Notes under the pieces: generated by a model
What the model was told of the DNA's origin: nothing
Database searches by the model: none
The model's input: only the letters and a program-made list of their open reading frames with translations
Assembly: GCF_017948265.1 (NCBI RefSeq)
Contig: NZ_CP072852.1
Coordinates: forward strand, 3,968,001 to 4,032,000
From: Rhodoferax sp. PAMC 29310
GTDB taxonomy: Bacteria; Pseudomonadota; Gammaproteobacteria; Burkholderiales; Burkholderiaceae_C
DNA: 64,000 nucleotides
Direction: 5' to 3'
Program-made: the position numbers and the translations under genes
Shown here: piece by piece, positions 1-9,819 of the stretch
Numbering within the stretch: the first letter of the stretch is position 1
How the letters are laid out: the number at the start of each line of letters is the position of its first letter

Positions 1-414
1 GGTGCCAACCCCAAGCGTCTCAAGCTCGAACTGACGGAGAGCCTGCTACTCGACAATATGCAAGATGTCATCGCCAAGATGACCGCACTCAAAGCAAACG
101 GCGTGGACTTCTCGCTCGATGACTTTGGCACGGGCTATTCATCGCTGAGTTACCTCAAACTTCTGCCGCTCGATCAGCTCAAGATTGATATGGGCTTTGT
201 CCGGGACATCCTGACCGACCCCAACAATGCCGCCATTGCCAAGATGGTGATCGCTCTGGCCGAGAGCATGGGCTTGAACGTGATCGCTGAAGGGGTGGAG
301 ACCCAGGCGCAACGCGACGCGCTCGAGGACTTGGGCTGCCATGCGTATCAGGGCTATTTGTTCAGCCGACCACTGCCGATCAAGGAATTTGAGGCATTTG
401 CACGGCGGGCTTGA
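1..414 (+). CDS. EAL-domain c-di-GMP phosphodiesterase, C-terminal part
   Basis: The gene enters from the left edge, so its N-terminus and any sensor or GGDEF domains are not visible. The reading frame is open from base 1. EAL domains hydrolyse cyclic di-GMP to pGpG in the cytoplasm. The visible 137 residues carry the later half of the EAL domain: ELTES (metal-binding glutamate and asparagine region), DDFGTGYSSL (two catalytic aspartates), a LKID lysine-containing strand, and EGVET near the end, followed by YQGYLFSRPLP. These catalytic landmarks are intact, which suggests an active enzyme. The 3' neighbour is a long gene-free stretch, so no operon partner can be seen downstream. Confidence 0.93.
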   Translation, partial: GANPKRLKLELTESLLLDNMQDVIAKMTALKANGVDFSLDDFGTGYSSLSYLKLLPLDQLKIDMGFVRDILTDPNNAAIAKMVIALAESMGLNVIAEGVETQAQRDALEDLGCHAYQGYLFSRPLPIKEFEAFARRA

Positions 415-824
415 GTTGGATTTGATACTCGCGCTGGACGGAAATTGGACGGCCGGAAAGCTGGCATTGGTGTGCGACTCCTTGCGCTGAGTACTTGACT
501 TATGTAGGCGCCGAGTGACAGCCCGCTTTGGGCCTTTCGAGGCTTGTACGACGCCTGCCATCCGCCACGGTCGGATCAGGTGCGTTCCTGTCAGGGGCAG
601 GCATCCTACAACCCTAAACTGTAGCTGTCGGTGAGTGTCGTGCAAGTGTTGCCGAAATACCTGTGCCACTGGGGGCATTCTCTCGACTTTGGAGCGAGCG
701 GACGTATCCCCCAATTCATAGAATGGCCTCTCGCAGGCGTTGGCGGTCGTGAACATCAATTGATATGGGCGCCGGTGAGAGTGGGTGCCCCGTGGTTGCC
801 ATGCCTGTTGAGTGAGCATCGGTC

Positions 825-916
825 GCCAGCCGGCGTCCTGCTTGACGATGAGGGGCTTGTACCGGGCTTGCTCCACAAAGTTATCCCCAGATTCTGTGCA
901 TCACTTTGTCTGTCAA
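825..916 (+). repeat. Degenerate direct repeat with DnaA-box-like core, copy 1
   Basis: This segment aligns without gaps to 1261-1352. The best conserved parts are GCTTGACGATG and TCCACAAAGTTATCC. The core contains TTATCCCCA at 881-889, one mismatch from a DnaA box. Confidence 0.55.
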
Positions 917-1260
917 AGCTCTGCTCTGACGAATACGTCAGATAGAAAGAAAAAACTTTTACGTTTTTGTGGATTCGCCAGAAATCTTGCCGGATGGACC
1001 TGTTTTTCTGCTAGGTAAAGGAGTGCTTTCGAGGATATTTTGTCTGGTTATACCGGGTGCTTAAATAGTGAGCATCGCGTTGTAAGCCAATGCCAGCAAC
1101 AATTCAAGGACTTGTTCGGTGTGTACTGCACAAAGTTATTCACAATTTTTGTGGAGTTGTTTTTGGCATCGAACGACACGGCCTAAATTCAACTCGGTTC
1201 TTCAGGTTTGGGTCACTTATGGTGTCATTTTCGGGATTGCCTGTTTGGTAGGCACGCCTT

Positions 1261-1352
1261 GGCAGCCCGCATCAAGCTTGACGATGGCGCTCTTGTTCTG
1301 GGGTACATCCACAAAGTTATCCACAAAATCCGTGGACTACTTTTCAGTGCAA
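1261..1352 (+). repeat. Degenerate direct repeat with DnaA-box-like core, copy 2
   Basis: Ungapped partner of 825-916. It contains a perfect TTATCCACA at 1317-1325, followed by a CCAC/GTGG inverted pair. A shorter third relative sharing ACAAAGTTATTCACAA lies at about 1130-1165. Confidence 0.55.
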
Positions 1353-1366
1353 CCAAGCCGGGCAGA

Positions 1367-2422
1367 CTAAGGCGCGCTTGATTGGCGGCGGAAGTCGGCG
1401 GGTGATTGACCGGTCCAGGACTTGAACGCGCGAATAAAGCTTTTCTCATTCATAAACCCACTGGCCTGGGCGACTTGCTTGATGGGGCGATCGGTGCGCA
1501 GCAGCAGGTCTTTGGCCAGCTTCTGGCGGACTTCGTCCTTGAGTGCCTGCAGGGAAGCGCCTTCTTCCTTCAGTTGGCGGTGCAGGGTGCGGGGAGACAT
1601 CAAGAGCAGGGCGGCCAAATCCTCCGCGCTGTGGGCTTGTTCCGGGTGGGCGAGCAGAGTCTGGCGCACACGCTGCACTAGCAGGCGGTCGCGCCGGTAC
1701 TGCAGCACGGTCAGAGGCAGGGCGCGTTGCAGCATGTGTTGCAGGGCGGCTTCGTCCCGGTGCAGCGGCAGGCTCAGGTAGCGGGCGTCAAACTGGATGC
1801 TGGCCTGCGCTGCGTGAAACGCCGTGGGGCCGGTAAACAGCACCTTGTAAACCTTGGCATGCGGTGGCGGAGCAAACGGAAAGCGGGCCGCCGTGACGGC
1901 AATGCGCGAGTCCAGCAGCCAGCAGGCAACGCCATGCACATTGCGCAACACCGACACCAGGCAAAACTCGCGCAGCGCGCCCAGGTCGCGGTGCTCGGCA
2001 AGGCTCAAAGTGGCGACGTCCCCGGCCACACTCAGTTTGAGCGTGATGTCGTCGGTCAACAAGCCGTGGTGGCGGCACCAGCGCTTGAGCGCCACGCCCA
2101 GCGTGGGTGCGCTGATCGAGGCGCGGGCCAGCATACCGTAGCTGCCCCAAGGCAGGCGGCGGGTGAACCAGCCCAGGCCTTCGTCATCCAGCTCCTGCAT
2201 GGCAGCGCCGGAAATCAACTCCATCTGCAGGGCGGTGATGCCGGCGTCCGTCAACTTGAGAAGTTCTGGCGTAATTTGTGCCTTCAGTAAAGCGGATTTT
2301 GGACTCAGGTTCACCCGCTCGTAAGCCAAAATAATGGCGTGAACAAAGGCGATTGGCGTCACCGAAGGGCCGGACAGGCTGGCGTTGTTGGGAAGACTGA
2401 GTAAGTTCACGGCATGAATCAT
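1367..2422 (-). CDS. AraC-family transcriptional regulator (OruR/arabinose-binding-like type)
   Basis: A DNA-binding regulator of about 351 residues. The N-terminal two thirds resemble the ligand-binding region (Arabinose_bd-like) of AraC proteins such as OruR. The C-terminal ~110 residues carry the double helix-turn-helix: LLLMSPRTLHRQLKEEG for the first helix pair, and IKQVAQASGFMNEKSFIRAF for the second. I chose the ATG at 2422; a TTG 36 bp upstream is also in frame, but neither has a convincing ribosome site. The gene is divergent from the acyl-CoA synthetase/liu operon with about 125 bp between starts, so it probably controls that operon, by inference from position. The inducer is not visible from the sequence. 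Confidence 0.88.
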   Translation of the reverse strand: MIHAVNLLSLPNNASLSGPSVTPIAFVHAIILAYERVNLSPKSALLKAQITPELLKLTDAGITALQMELISGAAMQELDDEGLGWFTRRLPWGSYGMLARASISAPTLGVALKRWCRHHGLLTDDITLKLSVAGDVATLSLAEHRDLGALREFCLVSVLRNVHGVACWLLDSRIAVTAARFPFAPPPHAKVYKVLFTGPTAFHAAQASIQFDARYLSLPLHRDEAALQHMLQRALPLTVLQYRRDRLLVQRVRQTLLAHPEQAHSAEDLAALLLMSPRTLHRQLKEEGASLQALKDEVRQKLAKDLLLRTDRPIKQVAQASGFMNEKSFIRAFKSWTGQSPADFRRQSSAP

Positions 2423-2547
2423 AGGCTTACTCGGGAGGAGTTCTGGCAGTATTTGCAACCTCAGTGGCCGACCTCAATCGCGCGATCGGCCTATGCTGTG
2501 GCGTGAGACTCCCTGAGGGTTTCGTTGCGCCCCTTGGAGGAAATGAG
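2423..2547. promoter_or_regulatory. Divergent promoter region, araC-type regulator / liu operon
   Basis: This 125 bp gap must hold the promoters for the leftward regulator and the rightward acyl-CoA synthetase operon. A clear ribosome site, TTGGAGG at 2535-2541, precedes the ATG at 2548. I did not find a convincing operator repeat. Confidence 0.45.
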
Positions 2548-4284
2548 ATGACCCAAATGCCTGCCACCCCCGCCGCCGAGCTCGTTTTGACCCGCAGCTT
2601 GTCTTGCGGTGCGACCGACACGCCGTTGATTGAGCAAACCCTGGGTGCCTGTTTTGACGCCATGGCCGATGTGCAGCCCGACCATGAGGCGCTCGTGAGT
2701 GCGCACCAGTCGCTGCGCTACAGCTACCGCACACTGCAAACCACCTGCAATCAACTGGCCAGCGCGCTGTTGGGCTTGGGCCTGCAGAGCGGCGACCGGG
2801 TCGGCATCTGGTCGCACAACAACGCGCAGTGGTTGTTGATGCAACTGGCTACAGCCAAAGTGGGCCTGGTGCTGGTCAACATCAACCCCGCCTACCGCAC
2901 CTCCGAGCTGGAATACGCGCTGAACAAAGTGACCTGCAAGGCTCTGGTGACCATGGCGCGTTTCAAAACCAGCGACTACCTGGGCATGGTGCGTGAACTG
3001 GCGCCGGAGTTGGCGACTGCCTCGCCCGGCGACTTGCACGCCGCCCGCTTGCCCGACTTGCGCACGGTGGTGTGGATTGACGAACCGGGGCAGGGCGATG
3101 ACTTGCCCGGCGTGATGCGTTTCTCCACCCTGTTGGCACAGGGCAACGCGGCCGACCCACGGCTGAGCGCGACGGCCGCCACCCTGAAGGCCACCGACCC
3201 CATCAACATCCAGTTCACCAGCGGCACCACCGGCTTTCCCAAAGGCGCCACGCTGACGCACCGCAACATTCTGAACAACGGCTTTTTTGTGGGCGAGGCC
3301 ATGAAGCTCACCGCCGCTGACAGGTTGTGTATTCCGGTGCCGCTGTACCACTGCTTTGGCATGGTGCTGGGCAACCTGGCCTGCCTCACACACGGCGCCA
3401 CCATTGTTTACCCCAACGACGGTTTTGATGCGCTTGCGGTGTTGCAAACGGTGCAGGCCGAGCGCTGCACCGGGCTGCATGGTGTGCCCACCATGTTCAT
3501 CGCCCTGCTGGACCATCCCCGCTTCAAGGAGTTTGATCTGTTCACGCTGCGCACCGGCATCATGGCCGGCTCCCCCTGCCCGATAGAGGTGATGAAGCGC
3601 GTGGTGAGCGACATGAATATGGCCGAGGTCACCATTGCCTACGGCATGACGGAGACCAGCCCGGTGAGCTGCCAGAGCACCACCACCACGCCTTTGGAGA
3701 AACGCGTGGCCACAGTGGGGCTGGTGCAGCCGCACCTGACGGTGAAGGTCATCAACCCCGAAAGCGGCGAAGTGGTGGCACCCGGCGTGTCCGGTGAGTT
3801 GTGCACGCAAGGCTACTCGGTCATGCACGGTTACTGGGGCGACCCCGCCCGCACCGCCGAGGCGATTGACGCCGAGGGCTGGATGCACACGGGCGACCTG
3901 GCCACCATGGATACGCAGGGCTATGTGAACATCGTTGGCCGCATCAAGGACATGGTGATTCGCGGCGGCGAGAACATCTACCCGCGTGAGATTGAAGAGT
4001 TTTTATACCGCCACCCGCAAGTGCAAGGCGTGCAGGTGGTCGGTGTGCCCGATACCAAATACGGCGAAGAACTGTGCGCCTGGGTCATCGCCAAGCCGGG
4101 CCAGACGGTGACGGAAGAGGAACTGAAAGCCTTCTGCAAAGGGCAGATTGCGCACTACAAAGTGCCGCGCTACATTCGACTGGTCACCGCCTTCCCCATG
4201 ACCGTGACCGGCAAGATTCAAAAATTCAAGATCCGGGACGAAATGAAGCAGCTGCTCGGACTGCAAGACGATCTAACCGCCTGA
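2548..4284 (+). CDS. AMP-binding acyl-CoA synthetase of the liu operon
   Basis: ATP-dependent acyl-CoA ligase (ANL superfamily) of 578 residues that activates a carboxylic acid to its CoA thioester through an acyl-adenylate. Seen in order: the phosphate-binding motif [11 protein letters not shown] (about residues 223-233), [36 protein letters not shown], and the C-terminal catalytic lysine in TGKIQK (about residue 556). The ATG at 2548 is preferred because TTGGAGG sits seven bases before it; a GTG at 2464 lacks this. It leads a tight set with liuB, liuC and liuD, which suggests a branched-chain substrate such as isovalerate or a related acyclic isoprenoid acid. The precise substrate is inferred from context. 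Confidence 0.92.
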   Translation: MTQMPATPAAELVLTRSLSCGATDTPLIEQTLGACFDAMADVQPDHEALVSAHQSLRYSYRTLQTTCNQLASALLGLGLQSGDRVGIWSHNNAQWLLMQLATAKVGLVLVNINPAYRTSELEYALNKVTCKALVTMARFKTSDYLGMVRELAPELATASPGDLHAARLPDLRTVVWIDEPGQGDDLPGVMRFSTLLAQGNAADPRLSATAATLKATDPINIQFTSGTTGFPKGATLTHRNILNNGFFVGEAMKLTAADRLCIPVPLYHCFGMVLGNLACLTHGATIVYPNDGFDALAVLQTVQAERCTGLHGVPTMFIALLDHPRFKEFDLFTLRTGIMAGSPCPIEVMKRVVSDMNMAEVTIAYGMTETSPVSCQSTTTTPLEKRVATVGLVQPHLTVKVINPESGEVVAPGVSGELCTQGYSVMHGYWGDPARTAEAIDAEGWMHTGDLATMDTQGYVNIVGRIKDMVIRGGENIYPREIEEFLYRHPQVQGVQVVGVPDTKYGEELCAWVIAKPGQTVTEEELKAFCKGQIAHYKVPRYIRLVTAFPMTVTGKIQKFKIRDEMKQLLGLQDDLTA

Positions 4285-4303
4285 ACAAAAAAGAGACACC
4301 CGC

Positions 4304-5926
<1,623 letters not shown>

Positions 5927-5929
5927 GCC

Positions 5930-6715
5930 ATGAATGCACTGACCACCACCCAACAAGGGGCCGTGCTGACCCTGACCCTCAGCCGACCCGATGTGTGCAA
6001 CGCCTTCAACGACGAAGTCATTGCCGAGATGACCGCCGCCTTTCAGGACGCCGCCACCCGCGCCGATGTGCGCGCCGTGGTGCTGGCAGCTATTGGCCCC
6101 GCCTTTTGCGCTGGCGCTGACCTGAACTGGATGCGCTGCATGGCGGACTACACCCGGGAAGAAAACCTGGCGGACGCCGCCAATCTGGCCGAGATGCTGC
6201 GCGTGATGTACGAATGCCCCAAACCCACCGTAGCCCGCGTGCAGGGCGACGTGTTTGCCGGCGGCATGGGCCTGGTCGCCGCCTGCGACATGGCCGTGAG
6301 TGTGGACACGGCGACTTTTTGCCTGAGTGAGGTCAAGCTGGGTTTGATTCCCTCCACCATCAGCCCCTATGTGATCCGGGCCATGGGTGCGCGCGCGGCG
6401 CACCGCTACTTCTTGACCGCCGAGCGCTTCAGCGCGGCCGAGGCACATCGCATCGGCTTTGTGCACGAGGTGGTGAGCGCGGACCAGCTGGACGCCAAAG
6501 TGGCGGAGTTGACGCAGGGCTTGTGCAACGCCAGCCCCAACGCCGTGCGCAGTTGCAAGCGGCTGCTGCAAGAGGTGGCTGGGCATGACATTGAGGCGCC
6601 GCTGATTGCGCTTACGGTAGACGGCATTGCCGACATTCGTGCCAGCAGCGAAGGCAAAGAGGGTGTGCAGTCTTTTCTGCAAAAGCGCAAACCCAACTGG
6701 CTAGCAGGCGCCTGA
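5930..6715 (+). CDS. liuC: Methylglutaconyl-CoA hydratase (enoyl-CoA hydratase family)
   Basis: Crotonase-fold enzyme of 261 residues, expected to hydrate 3-methylglutaconyl-CoA to HMG-CoA, the step between methylcrotonyl-CoA carboxylase and HMG-CoA lyase. The oxyanion-hole segments are visible as GPAFCAGADLNWM (about residues 58-70) and GDVFAGGMGLVAACD (about 105-119). The family helix that follows, VKLGLIPSTISPYVI, is present as well. The ATG lies only 3 bp after the liuB stop. The function is assigned from the family plus position between liuB and liuD, since crotonase substrates are hard to tell from sequence alone. Confidence 0.92.
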   Translation: MNALTTTQQGAVLTLTLSRPDVCNAFNDEVIAEMTAAFQDAATRADVRAVVLAAIGPAFCAGADLNWMRCMADYTREENLADAANLAEMLRVMYECPKPTVARVQGDVFAGGMGLVAACDMAVSVDTATFCLSEVKLGLIPSTISPYVIRAMGARAAHRYFLTAERFSAAEAHRIGFVHEVVSADQLDAKVAELTQGLCNASPNAVRSCKRLLQEVAGHDIEAPLIALTVDGIADIRASSEGKEGVQSFLQKRKPNWLAGA

Positions 6716-6720
6716 TCACC

Positions 6721-7236
6721 ATGCAAGCCCATGCCTACTTTTTAACCCTGGCCCGCTACAACGTGTGGGCGACGGGCCAGTTGCTGGAGGCGGTGAACGC
6801 TCTGCCAGATGCCGACTATCGGCGCGACTGCGGCCTGTTCCTCAAGTCCATTCATGGCACGCTGAATCACCTGTGGGTGGGTGAGCACGGCGTCTGGCGC
6901 AAGCGTTTCGCTGATTGGTTGTCGCCCCAAGTGGCGCTGAATGCCGAGGTGCACGCCGACCGCGCCGTGCTGGCCCAGCAACTGCTGCTGGGCGCGCAAG
7001 CGTGGCAGCCGCTGATTGAAGGCTGGGACGACGCGCGTTTTGAGGGCACGCTGCACTACCGCAACCGCAACCTCAGCGGCGTGGCCATGTCCCTGCCGTT
7101 TGCCACCACGCTGGATCATGTGTTCAATCACGGCACCCACCATCGCGGCCAAATCACGGCGGCGCTCACGGCCATGGGCCAGCCCTGCCCGGAGCTCGAT
7201 CTTATTTACCTGCTGCAAAGCGAACAAGTCAAATAA
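6721..7236 (+). CDS. DinB-family putative metal-dependent protein in the liu operon
   Basis: A 171-residue protein of the DinB/YfiT four-helix-bundle superfamily. These usually bind a divalent metal through three histidines; candidates here are His50 (in HGTLNHLW) and the pair His137/His141 in FNHGTHHRGQ. Members of the fold include thiol-dependent transferases and isomerases, for example bacillithiol or mycothiol S-transferases, but most are uncharacterised. The gene sits 5 bp after liuC and 10 bp before liuD, with the same strand and tight spacing, so it is almost certainly co-expressed with leucine catabolism. Its role there is unknown. One possibility is detoxification of a reactive acyl-CoA or aldehyde intermediate, which is only a guess. 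Confidence 0.88.
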   Translation: MQAHAYFLTLARYNVWATGQLLEAVNALPDADYRRDCGLFLKSIHGTLNHLWVGEHGVWRKRFADWLSPQVALNAEVHADRAVLAQQLLLGAQAWQPLIEGWDDARFEGTLHYRNRNLSGVAMSLPFATTLDHVFNHGTHHRGQITAALTAMGQPCPELDLIYLLQSEQVK

Positions 7237-7246
7237 AAGGAACACC

Positions 7247-9271
7247 ATGTTCAACAAAATTCTGATTGCAAACCGGGGCGAGATCGCTTGCCGCGTGGCA
7301 GCCACCGCCCGCCGCATGGCCATCAAAACCGTGGCCGTCTATTCCGATGCCGACGCCAACGCCAAACACGTGAGCGTGTGCGACGAGTCGGTCTACATCG
7401 GGGGCAGCGCCCCCAAAGACAGCTACCTGCGCTGGGAGCGCATTCTGGAAGCAGCCAAGGCCAGCGGCGCGCAAGCGGTGCACCCCGGTTATGGTTTTTT
7501 GAGCGAAAACGAAGAGTTTGCCCAGGCCTGTGCTGACGCGGGGCTGGTGTTTATTGGCCCGCTGCCCTCCAGCATCCGGGCCATGGGCTTGAAAGCCGAG
7601 TCCAAGCAGCTGATGGAAAAAGCCGGCGTGCCGCTGGTGCCGGGTTACCACGGCAGCAACCAGGACGACGCCCTGCTGCAGCGCGAGGCGGATGGCATTG
7701 GCTACCCCGTGCTCATCAAAGCCAGCGCGGGCGGCGGCGGCAAAGGCATGCGCGCAGTGGACAAGTCGGAAGACTTTGCCGCCGCCCTGGCCAGTTGCAA
7801 GCGCGAAGCCATCAACAGCTTTGGCGACGATGCGGTGCTGATTGAAAAGTATGTGCAGCGCCCGCGCCACATCGAGATTCAGGTGTTTGGCGACACCCAG
7901 GGCAACTATGTGTACCTGTTTGAGCGCGATTGCTCGGTGCAGCGCCGCCACCAAAAGGTGCTGGAAGAAGCGCCCGCGCCGGGCATGACGCCCGAGTTCC
8001 GCCAGCAAATGGGCGAGGCGGCGGTGGCTGCGGCCCGCGCTGTGAACTATGTGGGTGCCGGCACGGTCGAGTTCATCGTCGAGCAAAAGTCCGATGGCTC
8101 GATGATCTTCTTCTTCATGGAAATGAACACCCGCCTGCAGGTGGAGCACCCAGTCACCGAGGCCATCACCGGGCAAGATTTGGTGGAGTGGCAATTGCGC
8201 GTGGCCAGCGGCGAGCCGTTGCCGCTGCAGCAAGACCAGCTCCGGATTCACGGCCACGCCATTGAGGCGCGTATTTGCGCCGAAAGCCCGGACAACAACT
8301 TCCTTCCCGCGACCGGCACTCTGCATGTGTACGGCTTGCCGGACTGCGTGAGCTTCGTGCGTTGCGACAACGGCGTGCGCGTGGACTCCGGCGTGCGCCA
8401 GGGCGACCCGATTTCGCCGTTTTATGACTCCATGGTGGCCAAGCTGATCGTGCACGGCGACACGCGCGAGCAGGCCTTGTCCCGGCTGGATACCGCGCTG
8501 GCCCAGACCCACATCGTCGGGCTGAACACCAACGTGCAGTTTTTGCGCCACGTGACTCAAAGCCGCTCGTTTGCAGAGGCCAACCTGGACACCGCGCTGA
8601 TCCCGCGTGAAGAGGCGGTGCTGTTTAAGCAGGAAAGAGTGGGCTTGAACCTGGCCGTGGCCGGCGCCATTGCCCACACCTTGTTGGAAGAGCAAGCGGT
8701 GGAGGCGTCCTTGGCGCAACGCCACGTCTGGCTGGACCCTTGGGCCCGGCGCGATGGCTGGCGCTCGCACGGCCCCAGCACACGCCGCTTTGACTTTGAG
8801 TTTCAAGGCGAAGTGCACACGGTGCAGATGACCACGCTGCACGACGGCGCACTGCAACTGGACGTGGCAGGTGAGTCCGGTGTGTTCTCGTTCGCGCCGG
8901 TGACACAGGGCATTGACGTGCGCTTGGGTGAGCGGCGCCAGATTGTCAGCGTGTATAGAAAAGAGGCTGTAGCGCACGTATTCACTGCACAAGGCGCTAC
9001 GCAAATCATAGCGATTGACGCATTGGCTCATGCGGGTGACACGCAGGCCGAAGGCGGTCGCCTGACCGCGCCCATGCCGGGTAAGGTGGTGTCCTTCGCG
9101 GTGAAAGCCGGCGACACCGTCACCAAGGGACAGACCTTGGCCGTGATGGACGCCATGAAGATGGAGCACACCATTGCCGCCCCCATGGACGGGGTTGTGG
9201 CCGAGTTGCTCTACGCGCCCGGCGACCAGGTCACTGAGGGATCGGAGCTGCTCAAGCTGGTGGCCGCCTAA
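7247..9271 (+). CDS. liuD: 3-methylcrotonyl-CoA carboxylase, biotin-containing (alpha) subunit
   Basis: Biotin carboxylase/carrier subunit of 674 residues that uses ATP and bicarbonate to carboxylate its own biotin. Seen in order: an N-terminal biotin carboxylase domain starting KILIANRGEIACRV; the ATP-grasp glycine-rich loop KASAGGGGKGMR (about residues 159-170); EMNTRLQVEHPVTE; and a C-terminal biotinyl domain with the attachment motif AMKMEH, biotinyl lysine about residue 638. The ATG at 7247 follows AAAAGGA. This is the last gene of the liu operon here, and a strong inverted repeat lies just after it. A stretch near residues 571-589 uses codons unlike the rest (GTA, ATA, GCA) and coincides with a dispersed repeat. 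Confidence 0.95.
   Translation: MFNKILIANRGEIACRVAATARRMAIKTVAVYSDADANAKHVSVCDESVYIGGSAPKDSYLRWERILEAAKASGAQAVHPGYGFLSENEEFAQACADAGLVFIGPLPSSIRAMGLKAESKQLMEKAGVPLVPGYHGSNQDDALLQREADGIGYPVLIKASAGGGGKGMRAVDKSEDFAAALASCKREAINSFGDDAVLIEKYVQRPRHIEIQVFGDTQGNYVYLFERDCSVQRRHQKVLEEAPAPGMTPEFRQQMGEAAVAAARAVNYVGAGTVEFIVEQKSDGSMIFFFMEMNTRLQVEHPVTEAITGQDLVEWQLRVASGEPLPLQQDQLRIHGHAIEARICAESPDNNFLPATGTLHVYGLPDCVSFVRCDNGVRVDSGVRQGDPISPFYDSMVAKLIVHGDTREQALSRLDTALAQTHIVGLNTNVQFLRHVTQSRSFAEANLDTALIPREEAVLFKQERVGLNLAVAGAIAHTLLEEQAVEASLAQRHVWLDPWARRDGWRSHGPSTRRFDFEFQGEVHTVQMTTLHDGALQLDVAGESGVFSFAPVTQGIDVRLGERRQIVSVYRKEAVAHVFTAQGATQIIAIDALAHAGDTQAEGGRLTAPMPGKVVSFAVKAGDTVTKGQTLAVMDAMKMEHTIAAPMDGVVAELLYAPGDQVTEGSELLKLVAA
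8957..9012 (-). repeat. Dispersed ~55-bp repeat inside liuD
   Basis: On the minus strand this reads GCTATGATTTGCGTAGCGCC, then a variable centre, then GCGCTACAGCCTCTTTTC, fitting the same pattern as copies at 39293, 40029 and 5121. It overlaps residues that appear to be conserved in LiuD proteins, so part of the match may be coincidence. Confidence 0.45.
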
Positions 9272-9285
9272 ATCGAGCCGCTTTT

Positions 9286-9319
9286 CTGCCCCCAAAGTGA
9301 TCGCACTCTTTGGGGGCAG
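9286..9319 (+). terminator. Strong hairpin after liuD, likely transcription terminator
   Basis: A perfect 12-bp stem, CTGCCCCCAAAG at 9286-9297 with CTTTGGGGGCAG at 9308-9319, around a 10-base loop, 14 bp after the liuD stop. There is no run of T after it, so it is not a textbook intrinsic terminator, although its place at the end of the operon fits that role. Confidence 0.6.
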
Positions 9320-9470
9320 CGCACCCGTACCTGCGGCGCCCGCCTGCAGGTCACCCCTGCATGGGAGCGGGGAAGTCACAGCGTCCTAAAGTGTTGACTC
9401 GCCCATAGTTAACCGCAGGCGCCTACGCCCGGACTGGGTGCCCCAAGTGGGCCGCCAACACCCCACCCGA

Positions 9471-9494
9471 GTTGCCGGGTAGCTACCCGGCAAC
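9471..9494. repeat. Perfect 24-bp palindrome in intergenic DNA
   Basis: Bases 9471-9494 read GTTGCCGGGTAG followed by its exact reverse complement, CTACCCGGCAAC, with no spacer. It lies in the ~550 bp gap between liuD and the GntR gene. It could be a protein-binding site or an extruding hairpin. No function is evident. Confidence 0.7.
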
Positions 9495-9771
9495 AACCCG
9501 GTCTCAGACGCCGAGCGTCACCGCCACGCCCGTTCTTGCGGCGCCAAATTCACAGCGAACTTCTGGCGTTGATCTTGATGGCATGGCCTTGTGTGTCACC
9601 GTCTGAAGTTTGCGTCATGGCCTTTGCGCCAGCCACGATAAAACCCGTCTTGGCACCTCAACCCTCGCGCTCAAAAGCAATTGTCAATGCTGTCCCGAGG
9701 CCCTTTCACGCACCGCTGATTCGGGAAAACCCTGTTTTCCAAAAGAAATTTTCTTCTTATTATCTGGTCAA

Positions 9772-9792
9772 TTGGTAAGGCCAATTTACCAA
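9772..9792. promoter_or_regulatory. Candidate operator for the GntR/FadR-type regulator
   Basis: Inverted repeat TTGGTAA (9772-9778), seven bases, TTACCAA (9786-9792), 27 bp before the regulator's ATG. Such TGGT/ACCA half-sites are typical of FadR-subfamily operators of the UxuR/ExuR kind. Its location suggests autoregulation of the regulator and of the operon that follows it. Confidence 0.6.
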
Positions 9793-9819
9793 CTCACCTT
9801 TTTATCAAGTTTGAATTTC

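Larger units (their letters stand above)
415..1366. other. Gene-free stretch with DnaA-box-like repeats
   Basis: About 950 bp between the EAL gene and the AraC gene. No open frame resembles a known protein. Two segments, 825-916 and 1261-1352, align without gaps at an offset of 436 bp, with roughly 70% identity by eye, and both centre on CCACAAAGTTATCC. A third copy of the core lies near 1130-1165. The motifs TTATCCACA at 1317-1325 and TTATTCACA at 1136-1144 match the DnaA box consensus TTATNCACA, and TTATCCCCA at 881-889 is one base off. What the stretch does is unknown. Confidence 0.5.

Noticed and set aside
631..945. Open frame of 104 codons in the left intergenic region
   Set aside because: No ribosome site or recognisable motif, and it runs through the degenerate repeat, which explains its similarity to the frame at 1119-1370.
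825..1352. Chromosomal origin of replication
   Set aside because: Only three loose boxes over 500 bp, no AT-rich unwinding region with boxes clustered around it, and no dnaA, dnaN or other typical origin neighbours.
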